Source: Sedimentisphaerales bacterium
Lineage (GTDB): Bacteria; Planctomycetota; Phycisphaerae; Sedimentisphaerales; Anaerobacaceae
Assembly: GCA_016932835.1 (NCBI GenBank)
Contig: JAFGCD010000040.1
Span: 1 to 64,000 of the forward strand
DNA: 64,000 bases
Direction of reading: 5' to 3'
The position numbers and the translations under genes were made by a program. The notes beneath the pieces were generated by a model that saw nothing but the letters and a program-made list of their open reading frames with translations, was not told the origin of the DNA and did no database searches. Below are positions 17,213 to 26,193 of the stretch, piece by piece; position 1 is the first letter of the stretch; each line of letters begins with the position of its first letter.

Positions 17213-18862
17213 ATGTCTGATAAAGTAGTAACACGTTTTGCACCGTCACCGACGGGGTATTTGCACGTCGGCGGCGCCCGCACAGCCCTTTTCAACTGGC
17301 TCTGGGCCCGTCGGACCGGCGGCACGTTCATCCTTCGCATCGAGGATACCGACCAGAAGCGCAACACCCCGACGGCCGCCCGGCAGGTTATGGACGACCT
17401 CAAATGGCTCGGCATCGACTGGGACGAAGGCCCCGAAGCAGGCGGCCCGAACGGTCCCTATCTGCAATCGCAGCGCAGGGATATTTACGACAAGTACATA
17501 AAGCAACTGCTTGACGAAAAAAAGGCCTATTATTGCTTCGATACTCCCGAAGATCTCGACGAACTCCGGAAAAAAGCGGAAGGGGACAAGGGCGGATTCG
17601 CCTACCAGCGGCCAGGCAGCTTTCCTTCCGAGGCCGATGCCGAGGCCGCACGCAGTCGGGGCGAGTCTGTTACGGTGCGTTTTGCCGTGCCGCAGGATGA
17701 GCCGCTGGTCGTAAAGGATCTCGTTCGCGGCGAAATAACCTTCGCACCCGGCGAGATAAGCGATTTCATCATACAGAAAAGCGACGGCTTTCCGACGTAC
17801 AACTTCGCCTGCGTTGTCGATGATTGCCTGATGAAGGTTACTCACGTCGTCCGGGGCCAGGAGCACCTCAACAATACCCCGGGCCAGCAGGCATTATGGC
17901 GGGCCCTCTTCGGCGATGCCGAACCGCCCCGGTACGCCCACATGTCCGTCACCATAAGCGACAGCGGGGGCAAGCTCTCCAAACGCGAGCGTCCGAAAGC
18001 GTTGCTGACAGCCATCAAGCAGATTCAGGATACCGATTTCGATAAGCTCGCAAACGTCGGCGGCATTTCCGCTGAGCAGCTCAATGCCTTTATTAAGGGA
18101 AAGGCCGTCCCCGATATGCCGAGCATCGACGCAATGGCGGAATTCCTCGGCGTACCGCTACCGGAGATCAATATCGTTGACTTCTTCAAAAGCGGCTATT
18201 TGCCTGAGACGATGGTAAACTTTCTGGCCCTGTTGGGCTGGAATCCCGGCGACGACCGGGAAATAATGCGGTTTGAAGAGTTGATAGAGGCCTTCGACCT
18301 GACCAGGCTGAGCAAGAGCAACAGCCTTTTCGACCGCAAAAAGCTGATTTCCTTCAACACCGAACATATCAAGATGGTTGAGTCCGGCAGACTGCGAGAG
18401 CATTTGAGAGATTACCTGAAAATCGTCGATTCGCCGGTTGCGGCAGCCGACGATGAGCTTCTCTCGAAACTGATAAGCATCTGTGAAGGCGCTAGGACAT
18501 TGGCCGATATCGATCGCAAGACCCGGTTCCTCTTCGCCGAGGCGGACAGCCTGAAATATGATGAAAAAGCCGTCAGGAAGGTATTCAAGGGCGACGCCGT
18601 CGCAATCCTCGCCGAAGTCAGGGACAAGTTGGCCGCTATGGACGAATTCACCGAGCAGGGCATCGAGGATATGCTCCGGGGTCTGGCCGAGGAGAAACAG
18701 CTCGGCCTGGGCAAGGTCGCCCAGCCTCTGCGGGTGGCGATCTGCGGCAACACGATAAGTCCGCCTATCTTCGATTCGGTCCGAATGCTCGGCAGGGAAG
18801 AGACGCTCAAGAGAATCGATATTGCGCTGCGAAAGTTCGGCACAGATGGAAATGCGGAATAG
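17213..18862 (+). CDS. gltX: Glutamyl-tRNA synthetase with an inserted helical domain
   Basis: The enzyme charges tRNA-Glu (possibly also tRNA-Gln) with glutamate in the cytoplasm. It shows the class I HIGH region as PSPTGYLHVGGARTALFNWL at residues 11-30 and the KMSKS loop as KLSKRER at 254-260. At 549 residues it is some 60-80 longer than usual bacterial GltX. The excess is mostly an insertion at about residues 260-320, directly after the KLSKR loop and before the usual FKSGYLPETMVNFLALLGW. The insertion reads like a helix-turn-helix fold (GISAEQLNAFIKGKAV, then IDAMAEFLGVPLPE). The C-terminal anticodon-binding domain is present. It heads a tight operon: the restriction gene starts 9 bp after its TAG. 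Confidence 0.95.
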   Translation: MSDKVVTRFAPSPTGYLHVGGARTALFNWLWARRTGGTFILRIEDTDQKRNTPTAARQVMDDLKWLGIDWDEGPEAGGPNGPYLQSQRRDIYDKYIKQLLDEKKAYYCFDTPEDLDELRKKAEGDKGGFAYQRPGSFPSEADAEAARSRGESVTVRFAVPQDEPLVVKDLVRGEITFAPGEISDFIIQKSDGFPTYNFACVVDDCLMKVTHVVRGQEHLNNTPGQQALWRALFGDAEPPRYAHMSVTISDSGGKLSKRERPKALLTAIKQIQDTDFDKLANVGGISAEQLNAFIKGKAVPDMPSIDAMAEFLGVPLPEINIVDFFKSGYLPETMVNFLALLGWNPGDDREIMRFEELIEAFDLTRLSKSNSLFDRKKLISFNTEHIKMVESGRLREHLRDYLKIVDSPVAAADDELLSKLISICEGARTLADIDRKTRFLFAEADSLKYDEKAVRKVFKGDAVAILAEVRDKLAAMDEFTEQGIEDMLRGLAEEKQLGLGKVAQPLRVAICGNTISPPIFDSVRMLGREETLKRIDIALRKFGTDGNAE

Positions 18863-18871
18863 GTGGTAAGC

Positions 18872-19678
18872 ATGGCAAGCTCCCAACGAAACCAAGAACT
18901 CAAAGAACGATTCAGAAATCAACTGCTTGGTTATACCGAGTCATTCAACAAAGCTGTTGCTACCGATAAGGGTGATTGGGTCGTCAAAGGCTTCATTGAT
19001 GTCGCGAAGAACATATATACTATTTCTGCCGACACGAAGGTCATTTCGAAAATAATGGAACTGCTCCTTTTCCCGCAACTATGTGAGTTTGCCGAAAACC
19101 ATCAGTATGAAATGATTCTTTCTAAGGAACAAAACTTCTATCCGGACATTTCATTCATAGATGTGCAAAACCGGAAATTTGCCGTTGATCTTAAGAGTTC
19201 CTATCGAAAGAGTAGTAAGACGGTCAATGGAATGACTTTGGGGGCATTTACAGGATATTTCCGAGACCGTAAGAGTACTAAGAATACTGCATTTCCCTAC
19301 GATGACTATATTGGCCACTTTGTTTTGGGAATGGTTTACTCCAGAGTCGAAGATGCTGTTGATGAAAGAAAAGTGTACAAGCTGAATGATTTGAAGAACA
19401 TAACTTCGGTGATTCAAGATTTCGAATTATTTGTCCACGAGAAGTACAAAATTGCTGGCACGAATCCAGGGAGCGGGAACACCAAGAACATAGGGTCGGT
19501 CAAGAATCTCCACCAACTGCTCAATGGACAAGGGCCATTCACAGAGCTTGGAGAGGATGTCTTCGACGACTATTGGATGTACTATCTGGCAAAAGACATG
19601 GCAAGGGCCGTTGATTTGAAGGAAGCTCCGTATCACAACCTGGAGACGTACAGAAAATACAAAGGCTTAAAGAGGTAA
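18872..19678 (+). CDS. EcoRV-like type II restriction endonuclease
   Basis: This 268-residue protein matches EcoRV along its length, judged from memory of that enzyme. The ADTKVISKIMELLLFP segment, with E63 as the equivalent of Glu45, matches the EcoRV N-terminal helix. The PD...DxK catalytic core is P91-D92, D106 and K108. The minor-groove Q-loop reads EQNFYPD against QQNHYPD. The major-groove recognition loop GSGNTKNIGS at 200-209 is nearly identical to GSGNTTNIGS. It is therefore expected to cleave GATATC bluntly, as a dimer. The start at 18872 uses AGGTGG overlapping the gltX stop. Sampled 60-base lines of the cassette are 32-38% GC against 63% in gltX, indicating transfer. It precedes its methylase by 3 bp, an unusual order. 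Confidence 0.9.
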   Translation: MASSQRNQELKERFRNQLLGYTESFNKAVATDKGDWVVKGFIDVAKNIYTISADTKVISKIMELLLFPQLCEFAENHQYEMILSKEQNFYPDISFIDVQNRKFAVDLKSSYRKSSKTVNGMTLGAFTGYFRDRKSTKNTAFPYDDYIGHFVLGMVYSRVEDAVDERKVYKLNDLKNITSVIQDFELFVHEKYKIAGTNPGSGNTKNIGSVKNLHQLLNGQGPFTELGEDVFDDYWMYYLAKDMARAVDLKEAPYHNLETYRKYKGLKR

Positions 19679-19681
19679 CTT

Positions 19682-20761
19682 GTGCGGCAAAAAGTGACAA
19701 ATACCCACAGAAGCCAAATGGTCTTCATTGAAGATGACGCGACATTTCCGTCCACTCGCTTCCAGGGAAGTAAGCTTAAGTTGGTCAATTGGCTCTGGGA
19801 TACTATTAAGGGCTTGGAATTTGACACTGTTCTTGATGCTTTTGGTGGTACAGGATGTGTAGGCCACATGCTAAAGGCCAAAGCTAAGGAAGTTACATAC
19901 AATGACATTCTAAAGTTCAACTGGTACATCGGCACAGCCCTGATTGAAAATGACGCTACTATGCTATCAGACGATGATGTTGATGTCCTTCTTGCCAAAG
20001 ATGCATCGATCAAGTATCCCAGCTTTGTAGAAGATATTTTTAGCGAGATTTACTTTACTGATGAAGAAAATCGTTGGATAGATATAGTGGTTACTAACAT
20101 CGCGCATTTGTCTGATACTTACAAAAAGGCCCTTGCCTATTTCGCGCTCTTTCAGGCTTGCATAATCAAGAGACCTTTTAACCTTTTTCACAGAAAGAAC
20201 CTCTATCTTAGATTCTCTGACGTCAAAAGGAATTTTGGCAATAAGACTACTTGGGACACCTCGTTTGAAGCCCATTTCAGACATTTCGTTGACGAAGCTA
20301 ATAGGGCAGTTTTTTGTAATGAGAGACAGAATAATGCTCTAAACCTTGATGTGTTTGACGTTCAAGACACATTCGATCTCGTCTATATTGACACTCCCTA
20401 CATTTCGAATAATGGAACCGGCGTTGACTATCTAGACTTCTATCATTTCTTGGAGGGCTTAGTGAACTATAGTAAATGGCCTGACATGATTGACTACAAT
20501 AGCAAGCATAAAAGGCTGAAACGATCATCGTGTATCTGGACCGACAAGAAGAAGATATTTGCTGCATTTGATAGGTTATTCTGTAAGTTCAAGGATAGCA
20601 TCATAGTCGTCTCCTATAGAAGCGATGGAATACCTTCCATTTGTGAACTTATCCGGCTTCTGAAGAGGTACAAACCTAGCGTTGAGGACATAACGCGGAA
20701 GAACTACAAGTATGTATTGAGCACTAATCATTCCGATGAGGTTCTCTTGATAGGAACATAA
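19682..20761 (+). CDS. D12-class adenine-specific DNA methyltransferase, partner of the EcoRV-like nuclease
   Basis: The 359-residue protein has the alpha-type order of N6-adenine methyltransferases. Motif X is FQGSKLKLVNWL at 27-38. The AdoMet-binding motif I is DAFGGTGCVG at 52-61. A long target-recognition stretch follows. The catalytic motif IV at 237-240 is DTPY instead of the usual DPPY. It presumably methylates adenine in the sequence cut by the upstream nuclease. The GTG at 19682 has AGAGG 6 bp upstream inside the end of the nuclease gene; an ATG at 19718 is the alternative start. Like the nuclease gene it is visibly AT-rich compared with the neighbours. It ends 3 bp before the sugar kinase start, so the kinase ribosome binding site lies inside this gene. 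Confidence 0.88.
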   Translation: MRQKVTNTHRSQMVFIEDDATFPSTRFQGSKLKLVNWLWDTIKGLEFDTVLDAFGGTGCVGHMLKAKAKEVTYNDILKFNWYIGTALIENDATMLSDDDVDVLLAKDASIKYPSFVEDIFSEIYFTDEENRWIDIVVTNIAHLSDTYKKALAYFALFQACIIKRPFNLFHRKNLYLRFSDVKRNFGNKTTWDTSFEAHFRHFVDEANRAVFCNERQNNALNLDVFDVQDTFDLVYIDTPYISNNGTGVDYLDFYHFLEGLVNYSKWPDMIDYNSKHKRLKRSSCIWTDKKKIFAAFDRLFCKFKDSIIVVSYRSDGIPSICELIRLLKRYKPSVEDITRKNYKYVLSTNHSDEVLLIGT

Positions 20762-20764
20762 AGT

Positions 20765-21676
20765 ATGGGTGAGTCCTTATTAGTGACCGGTTCGATTGGG
20801 ATTGATACTATCAGGACGCCTCACGGCGTGCGTGAAGATTGTCTGGGCGGCTCAGCCGTGTATTTCAGTATGGCTGCGAGCTTCTTCGGGCCTGTCCGCT
20901 TCGTGGGCGTAGTCGGCGACGATTGCCCGTTCGACCTGGCAGAAGTCTTCGCGGGCAGGGACGTTGACCTTGCGGGACTGGAAATCAGAAAGCAGAGCAA
21001 GACGTTTCGCTGGGCCGGCAGTTATGCCCTGAATATGGACGACAGGACTACCGACAGCGTGGAACTGAATGTTCTCGGCGAGGCCCCGCCGCCGGTGCCG
21101 CAGGCATTCGCCGACAGCAAGTTCGTCTTTCTCGCCAACACTATGCCGAGCCTTCAGCTCAGGCTGCTCTCCCAGGTTTCCGAGCCGGCTTTTGTCGCCG
21201 CCGATACGATGAACATCTGGATCAAGGATCATCTGGCCGACCTGAAGGCACTGCTCAGGAAGATCGACTGCCTCATAATCAACGAAGACGAGGCAAGGCA
21301 ATTGGCCGGCGAATATAATCTCATCAAGGCGGGACGGACTATTCTGGGTATGGGCGTCGATATTGTGGTTATGAAGAAAGGCGAATCGGGTTCGGTGATG
21401 TGCAGCGCCGACGGCGAGCAGTTCCTGCTGCCGGCCTACCCTGCTTCGCATGTCGAGGACCCCACCGGCGCCGGCGACAGCTTCGCGGGCGGCTTCATGG
21501 GCCATCTTGCCGGCAGAGGCACGCCGGATTTCGCGACGCTCAAAGCGGCAGTTGCGTACGGCACGGTGACGGCATCGTTCACTATCGCCGGTTTCTCGCT
21601 CGACGGCCTGGCCGCGGCCAACAGAACAGATATCGACGGCAGGCTCGAAGAGTTGCGAAAGATAACGACCTTCTAA
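20765..21676 (+). CDS. PfkB-family carbohydrate kinase
   Basis: This 303-residue kinase phosphorylates a sugar or nucleoside using ATP. It has the N-terminal PfkB pattern GGSAVYFSMAASFFG with VGVVGDD, and the C-terminal signature DPTGAGDSFAGGF at about 233-245, which includes the catalytic aspartate in GAGD. The substrate is not evident; members range over ribokinase, fructokinase and adenosine kinase. A likely Shine-Dalgarno AGGA lies about 9 bp upstream, inside the end of the methylase gene. Together with the 13 bp gap to the following gene, this places it in the gltX operon. High GC content returns here, in contrast with the two preceding genes. Confidence 0.9.
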   Translation: MGESLLVTGSIGIDTIRTPHGVREDCLGGSAVYFSMAASFFGPVRFVGVVGDDCPFDLAEVFAGRDVDLAGLEIRKQSKTFRWAGSYALNMDDRTTDSVELNVLGEAPPPVPQAFADSKFVFLANTMPSLQLRLLSQVSEPAFVAADTMNIWIKDHLADLKALLRKIDCLIINEDEARQLAGEYNLIKAGRTILGMGVDIVVMKKGESGSVMCSADGEQFLLPAYPASHVEDPTGAGDSFAGGFMGHLAGRGTPDFATLKAAVAYGTVTASFTIAGFSLDGLAAANRTDIDGRLEELRKITTF

Positions 21677-21689
21677 TAGAAGGACCAAA

Positions 21690-22256
21690 ATGCGCGTATT
21701 CATTGCGATAGATATCGACGAAGTTACAAAGAAAGACCTGTCTGATCTGCAGAACGAGCTGCAGGGCAAGGCCGATATCCGCAAGGGCGACGCAAAGTGG
21801 GTCGATCCGGAGAATATGCACTTGACACTGAAATTCCTCGGCGATACCAGAGATGCTCAAGTCGTCGAGGTTTGCAACATTGCCGGGGACGTCGCGTCGC
21901 GGCATAATAGCTTCGATGTCGATGTCGAAACGGTCGGCTATTTTGGCGGTAAGAGCGCCAGGGTGCTCTGGGTCGGCGCAGGCCAAGGCAGCGAAGAACT
22001 GTCGAGATTGCAGCAGGACCTCGATCAGCAGTTGGCCGGGGCCGGCTGGCCTAAAGATAACAGAAAATATTCGGCCCACCTTACCCTCTGTCGGATCAGG
22101 AATGCCAAAGCAGGCTTCGAATTGGCGCGATTGACGGATGAATATAAGGACTGCAAGCTGGGAACCATTCCCGCCCGGGCCGTTATCGTATATCAGAGCG
22201 AATTGACACCGCAAGGACCGGTCTATACCGTATTGGGCGGGTATCAGTTACAATAG
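21690..22256 (+). CDS. thpR: RNA 2',3'-cyclic phosphodiesterase / 2'-5' RNA ligase (ThpR)
   Basis: The 188-residue protein begins MRVFIAIDID and has the two H-x-T-x catalytic motifs of the 2H phosphoesterase superfamily: HLTLKFLG from residue 44 and HLTLCRI from residue 130. Members hydrolyse 2',3'-cyclic phosphate ends of RNA to 2'-phosphates and were first described as RNA ligases. Length matches the family (about 175-190). It lies 13 bp after the kinase gene and 71 bp before recA. Confidence 0.93.
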   Translation: MRVFIAIDIDEVTKKDLSDLQNELQGKADIRKGDAKWVDPENMHLTLKFLGDTRDAQVVEVCNIAGDVASRHNSFDVDVETVGYFGGKSARVLWVGAGQGSEELSRLQQDLDQQLAGAGWPKDNRKYSAHLTLCRIRNAKAGFELARLTDEYKDCKLGTIPARAVIVYQSELTPQGPVYTVLGGYQLQ

Positions 22257-22275
22257 AAATTTAGAACATGAAACT

Positions 22276-22294
22276 TGAAGCGAGGGACGCTTCA
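22276..22294 (+). promoter_or_regulatory. Perfect inverted repeat in the recA leader
   Basis: TGAAGCG (22276-22282), loop AGGGA, then CGCTTCA (22288-22294) form a perfect 7 bp stem 33 bp before the recA ATG. It is neither a canonical E. coli nor a Bacillus LexA box. It could be an operator or an mRNA stem; no T-run follows. Confidence 0.35.
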
Positions 22295-22327
22295 GGATAG
22301 AGAGACTTTCAATGGGAGATAATAACG

Positions 22328-23347
22328 ATGGCGAAAACTAAAAAGGCCGCGACGACGAAGACCGGCGACAAAAGCAATGCGCTCGAGCGTGTTATTGCGC
22401 AAATCGAAAAGGAATACGGACAGGGCGCCATCATGCAGATGGACGAACACAGCTACGCTAAAATCGAAGGCGTCTCAACCGGTTCGCTCTCGCTGGATAT
22501 CGCCCTGGGCGGCGCTGGCATCCCGCGAGGCAGGATTACCGAGCTGTACGGCCCCGAATCGTCCGGCAAGACGACCCTGGCGCTCCATATCATCGCCAAT
22601 GCGCAAAAAGCCGGCGGCGTGGCGGCGTTTATCGATGCCGAGCACGCACTCGATACCACCTGGGCCAAGAGGCTCGGCGTCGATGTCAGTTCCATGCTGG
22701 TTAGCCAGCCCGACACCGGAGAGCAGGCACTCGATATCGCGGAAATGCTCATCGCATCGAACTCCGTCGATGTGATAGTCGTTGATTCGGTCGCCGCCCT
22801 GACACCCAAGGCCGAGCTTGAAGGCAATATAGGCGATACGCATGTCGGATTGCAGGCCAGGCTGATGAGCCAGGCGATGAGAAAGCTCACCGGCATTATC
22901 AACAGGAGCAAGACCGCACTTGTTTTCATCAACCAGATTCGGATGAAGATCGGCGTGATGTTCGGCAACCCCGAGACTACGCCCGGCGGCAGGGCGCTGA
23001 AATTCTACAGCTCCATCCGCGTCGATCTCAGGCGCATTACTACAATCAAGGACGCCAAGGGCGCTATCGGTTCGAGGGTCAGAGCAAGAGTCGTCAAAAA
23101 CAAGATAGCCCCGCCCTTCCGCGACACCGAATTCGACATAATGTTCGACAGCGGTATCAGTTACGAGGGCGACCTGCTCGACCTGGCCCTGGCTGAGAAC
23201 GTCGTCGATAAAAGCGGCGCCTGGCTGAACTACGGCAGCGTAAGGCTGGGCCAGGGCAGAGAAAACGCAAAGAGTTTCCTCAGCGAAAATACCGACCTCA
23301 GGAAAGAAATAAAGAGTAAAGTCCTCGCCGCCAAAGGTCTTGCGTGA
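22328..23347 (+). CDS. recA: Recombinase A
   Basis: RecA forms filaments on single-stranded DNA, catalyses homologous strand exchange and stimulates LexA self-cleavage. The 339-residue protein has Walker [10 protein letters not shown] near residue 75, Walker [11 protein letters not shown], the L1/L2 region ([31 protein letters not shown]) and the conserved [16 protein letters not shown]-type core. GGGAG precedes the ATG by 8 bp. It is followed 69 bp later by alaS, an arrangement common in bacteria, with no recX in between. Confidence 0.98.
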   Translation: MAKTKKAATTKTGDKSNALERVIAQIEKEYGQGAIMQMDEHSYAKIEGVSTGSLSLDIALGGAGIPRGRITELYGPESSGKTTLALHIIANAQKAGGVAAFIDAEHALDTTWAKRLGVDVSSMLVSQPDTGEQALDIAEMLIASNSVDVIVVDSVAALTPKAELEGNIGDTHVGLQARLMSQAMRKLTGIINRSKTALVFINQIRMKIGVMFGNPETTPGGRALKFYSSIRVDLRRITTIKDAKGAIGSRVRARVVKNKIAPPFRDTEFDIMFDSGISYEGDLLDLALAENVVDKSGAWLNYGSVRLGQGRENAKSFLSENTDLRKEIKSKVLAAKGLA

Positions 23348-23416
23348 CCGTTCGGGTATTGAGCCGTCAATAGCCCGCCGGCCGGGGAATATCATAGAGA
23401 CAATTCGAGATACGAG

Positions 23417-26140
23417 ATGTTGACTGCAAAGCAAATCAGAACCGGCTTCATAGACTTCTTCAAGAGCAAGGGCCACGAATTTATCCCAAGTTCGCCGATA
23501 GTTCCCATAGACGATCAGACTCTCCTTTTCGCCAACGCCGGAATGAACCAGTTCAAGGATATCTTCCTGGGCCTGACGCCGCCGGAGTATCCGCGTGCGG
23601 CGAACAGCCAGAAGTGCCTTCGGGTCAGCGGCAAACACAACGACCTCGAAGAAGTCGGCAAGGATACCTACCACCACACCTTCTTCGAAATGCTGGGCAA
23701 CTGGTCGTTCGGCGATTACTTCAAGGCAGAGGCGATCGAATGGGCATGGGAACTGCTCACGGACGTTTGGGGTATAGACCCCGACCGCTTGTGGGCGACG
23801 GTTTTCAAAGGAAGCGATAAGGACGGTATCCCCCGGGACGACCAGGCCGCCGAGCTTTGGACGAAAGTCACGCCGATATCGCCCGACCGCGTTCTTGATT
23901 TCGGAAAAAAGGACAACTTCTGGGAGATGGGCGAGACCGGACCTTGCGGGCCATGCAGCGAGATACATATCGATCTGGGTCCGGATCGATGTGACATGAA
24001 AGACGTCCCCGGCCACAAGTGCGCCGTCAATGCAGGCTGCGCCCGATTCATCGAGCTTTGGAATTTGGTCTTTATCCAGTACAACCGCCAGCCCGGCAAC
24101 AAGCTTATTCCTCTCTCTGCAAAGCACGTCGATACCGGCGCGGGGCTGGAGAGGGTCGTTGCCGTACTGCAGAAGAAAACGAGCAACTACGACACCGACC
24201 TGTTCATGCCGGTCATCGAAGCAACCAGTCGGATAGCCGGACGTGAATACACGTCGAAGCTCGCCAACAAGACCGACAATGCCTTCCGCGTCATAGCCGA
24301 TCACATTCGCGCCCTGACATTCGCCGTCACAGACGGCGCCGCACCTTCAAACGAGGGCCGCGGATACGTGATTCGCAGAATACTCCGCCGGGCCGCCAGG
24401 TTCGGCAGGGAATTAGGGATGCACGAGCCGTTCCTTTACAAGCTCGTTCCGGTTGTTGTCGATTACCTCGGCGATGCGTTTCCTGAAATAGCCGCACGGG
24501 CCGAGCATGTATCGACCGTGATAGAATCCGAGGAGACCGCCTTCGGCAGGACGCTCGACAGGGGCATCGAGATATTTGCCGCCGCCGCCGAGCAAGCCGC
24601 TAAAAGCAGCGACGCCGCTGTCAGCGGAGAGGATGCCTTCAAGTTGTACGATACCTATGGTTTTCCTCTGGATTTGACACAACTGATGGCCCAGGAACGC
24701 GGCCTCAAAGTCGATACCGAAAAATTCAACGAGCTTATGGCCGCCCAACGTCAACGGGCGCGCGCCGCCCAGAAGGACAACTCGCTGCTTGCGGCCCTGG
24801 CCGATACGGAACTGCCCGTGACCGAAGATTTGCACAAGTATCATACCGATAGTTGCGAAGGCATAATCGTCGGCTGGATCGACAAGGGAGGTTTCAGTGA
24901 CACCGGTCGCATCCGGGCCGGCGCGGAGGTCGGGGTCGTTCTCGACAAGACCTGCTTCTATGCCGAAGCCGGAGGGCAGGTGGGCGATTGCGGTGTTATA
25001 GAGACCGGCGACGCCCGGTTTGTCGTCGAGGCCACCACGAGGATAGCCAACTGTGTAGTTCATAGAGGCAAAGTCACTGAAGGTTCGTTCTCGCCGGGCC
25101 AGAGCGTGAAGGCCCGGGTCGGCAAAGACAGGAACTCCATAAAGAAAAATCATACCGCCACACATCTGCTGCAGTGGGCGCTGCAGCAGAGACTGGGCAG
25201 CGCGGTCGCCCAGCAGGGCAGCTTTGTCGGGCCGGAGTATTTGAGGTTCGACTTCACGTATCCCAAGGCCCCGACCGCGGACGAACTCAGAGATGTCGAG
25301 AACCTTGTCCGAGAGCAAATCCTCGCCGATTTGCCCGTGACCTGGACGGTGATGCCTAAAGACCAGGCCGAGAATCTCGGCGCGATGGCGCTTTTCGGCG
25401 AGAAGTACGGCAGCGAGGTCCGCGTAGTCTGCCTCGGCGCCGAAGATGATAGCGAAATCGCCGGGGCATTCAGTCGGGAGTTTTGCGGCGGCACGCACGT
25501 CGATAGACTCGGCGCTATCGGCGGATTCAAGATCATCAGGGAAGAGAGCATATCCGCAGGTGTCAGGAGGATCACCGCCCTGACAGGAACAGCCTTGAAT
25601 GATTACCTCGAAAAGGCGAGCAATATCGTCGATGAACTCTCCGCAATGCTGAAGGTTCCCGCCGAAGCTGTCTGCGAGAGAGTCGGCAAGCTGCTGCAGG
25701 ACAACAAGAAGCTCGCCAAGGACCTCAAGTCCGCGGCTCGCTCGTCCGGTTCGGATGCCATGACACAGGCCGGACAGCTCCTCGACAACTGCGAAAAAAT
25801 CGGCGATGCCCGCATAATCACCGGACAACTTCTCACCGCATCGGCTGAACAGGCAAGAGAAGCGATAGACATGCTCAAGAAGAAGGCGAAATCTGCTGTT
25901 GTGGTCCTTGCTATGGCAGAGGGCGACGACAAGGCAACGCTCCTGGCAGGGGTCACCGACGACCTTATCAAAAAGGGTCTAAAGGCCGGCGATATTGTCA
26001 AGGAAATTGCCCCGATAGTCGAAGGCGGCGGCGGCGGCAGACCGCAAATGGCCCAGGCAGGCGGCAAGAATCCCGCGAAAATCGGCGATGCCCTCGCCAG
26101 GGCCGCAGAACTTGTAAAGGCGAAGCTCGCCGGGGCTTAA
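23417..26140 (+). CDS. alaS: Alanyl-tRNA synthetase
   Basis: This 907-residue class II synthetase charges tRNA-Ala. The N-terminal catalytic core has ANAGMNQFKDIFLG and the motif 2 region around RVSGKHNDLEEVG. The editing domain has the zinc ligands HTATH near residue 577 and FCGGTHV near 690. A C-terminal DHHA1-type domain ends in the glycine-rich EGGGGGRPQMAQAGG. All expected parts are present and the length is normal (about 870-900). The ribosome binding site before 23417 is weak. It probably shares a transcript with recA. Confidence 0.97.
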   Translation: MLTAKQIRTGFIDFFKSKGHEFIPSSPIVPIDDQTLLFANAGMNQFKDIFLGLTPPEYPRAANSQKCLRVSGKHNDLEEVGKDTYHHTFFEMLGNWSFGDYFKAEAIEWAWELLTDVWGIDPDRLWATVFKGSDKDGIPRDDQAAELWTKVTPISPDRVLDFGKKDNFWEMGETGPCGPCSEIHIDLGPDRCDMKDVPGHKCAVNAGCARFIELWNLVFIQYNRQPGNKLIPLSAKHVDTGAGLERVVAVLQKKTSNYDTDLFMPVIEATSRIAGREYTSKLANKTDNAFRVIADHIRALTFAVTDGAAPSNEGRGYVIRRILRRAARFGRELGMHEPFLYKLVPVVVDYLGDAFPEIAARAEHVSTVIESEETAFGRTLDRGIEIFAAAAEQAAKSSDAAVSGEDAFKLYDTYGFPLDLTQLMAQERGLKVDTEKFNELMAAQRQRARAAQKDNSLLAALADTELPVTEDLHKYHTDSCEGIIVGWIDKGGFSDTGRIRAGAEVGVVLDKTCFYAEAGGQVGDCGVIETGDARFVVEATTRIANCVVHRGKVTEGSFSPGQSVKARVGKDRNSIKKNHTATHLLQWALQQRLGSAVAQQGSFVGPEYLRFDFTYPKAPTADELRDVENLVREQILADLPVTWTVMPKDQAENLGAMALFGEKYGSEVRVVCLGAEDDSEIAGAFSREFCGGTHVDRLGAIGGFKIIREESISAGVRRITALTGTALNDYLEKASNIVDELSAMLKVPAEAVCERVGKLLQDNKKLAKDLKSAARSSGSDAMTQAGQLLDNCEKIGDARIITGQLLTASAEQAREAIDMLKKKAKSAVVVLAMAEGDDKATLLAGVTDDLIKKGLKAGDIVKEIAPIVEGGGGGRPQMAQAGGKNPAKIGDALARAAELVKAKLAGA

Positions 26141-26193
26141 TATTGAAATAGCTGATTCTGAAATCCTCTTCTCGGTGGTTTGAACCGGACCTT

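Noticed and set aside
22475-24304. 609-codon minus-strand open frame opposite recA and alaS
   Set aside because: It is the complement of two unmistakable genes; such long antisense frames arise from GC-rich codon bias.
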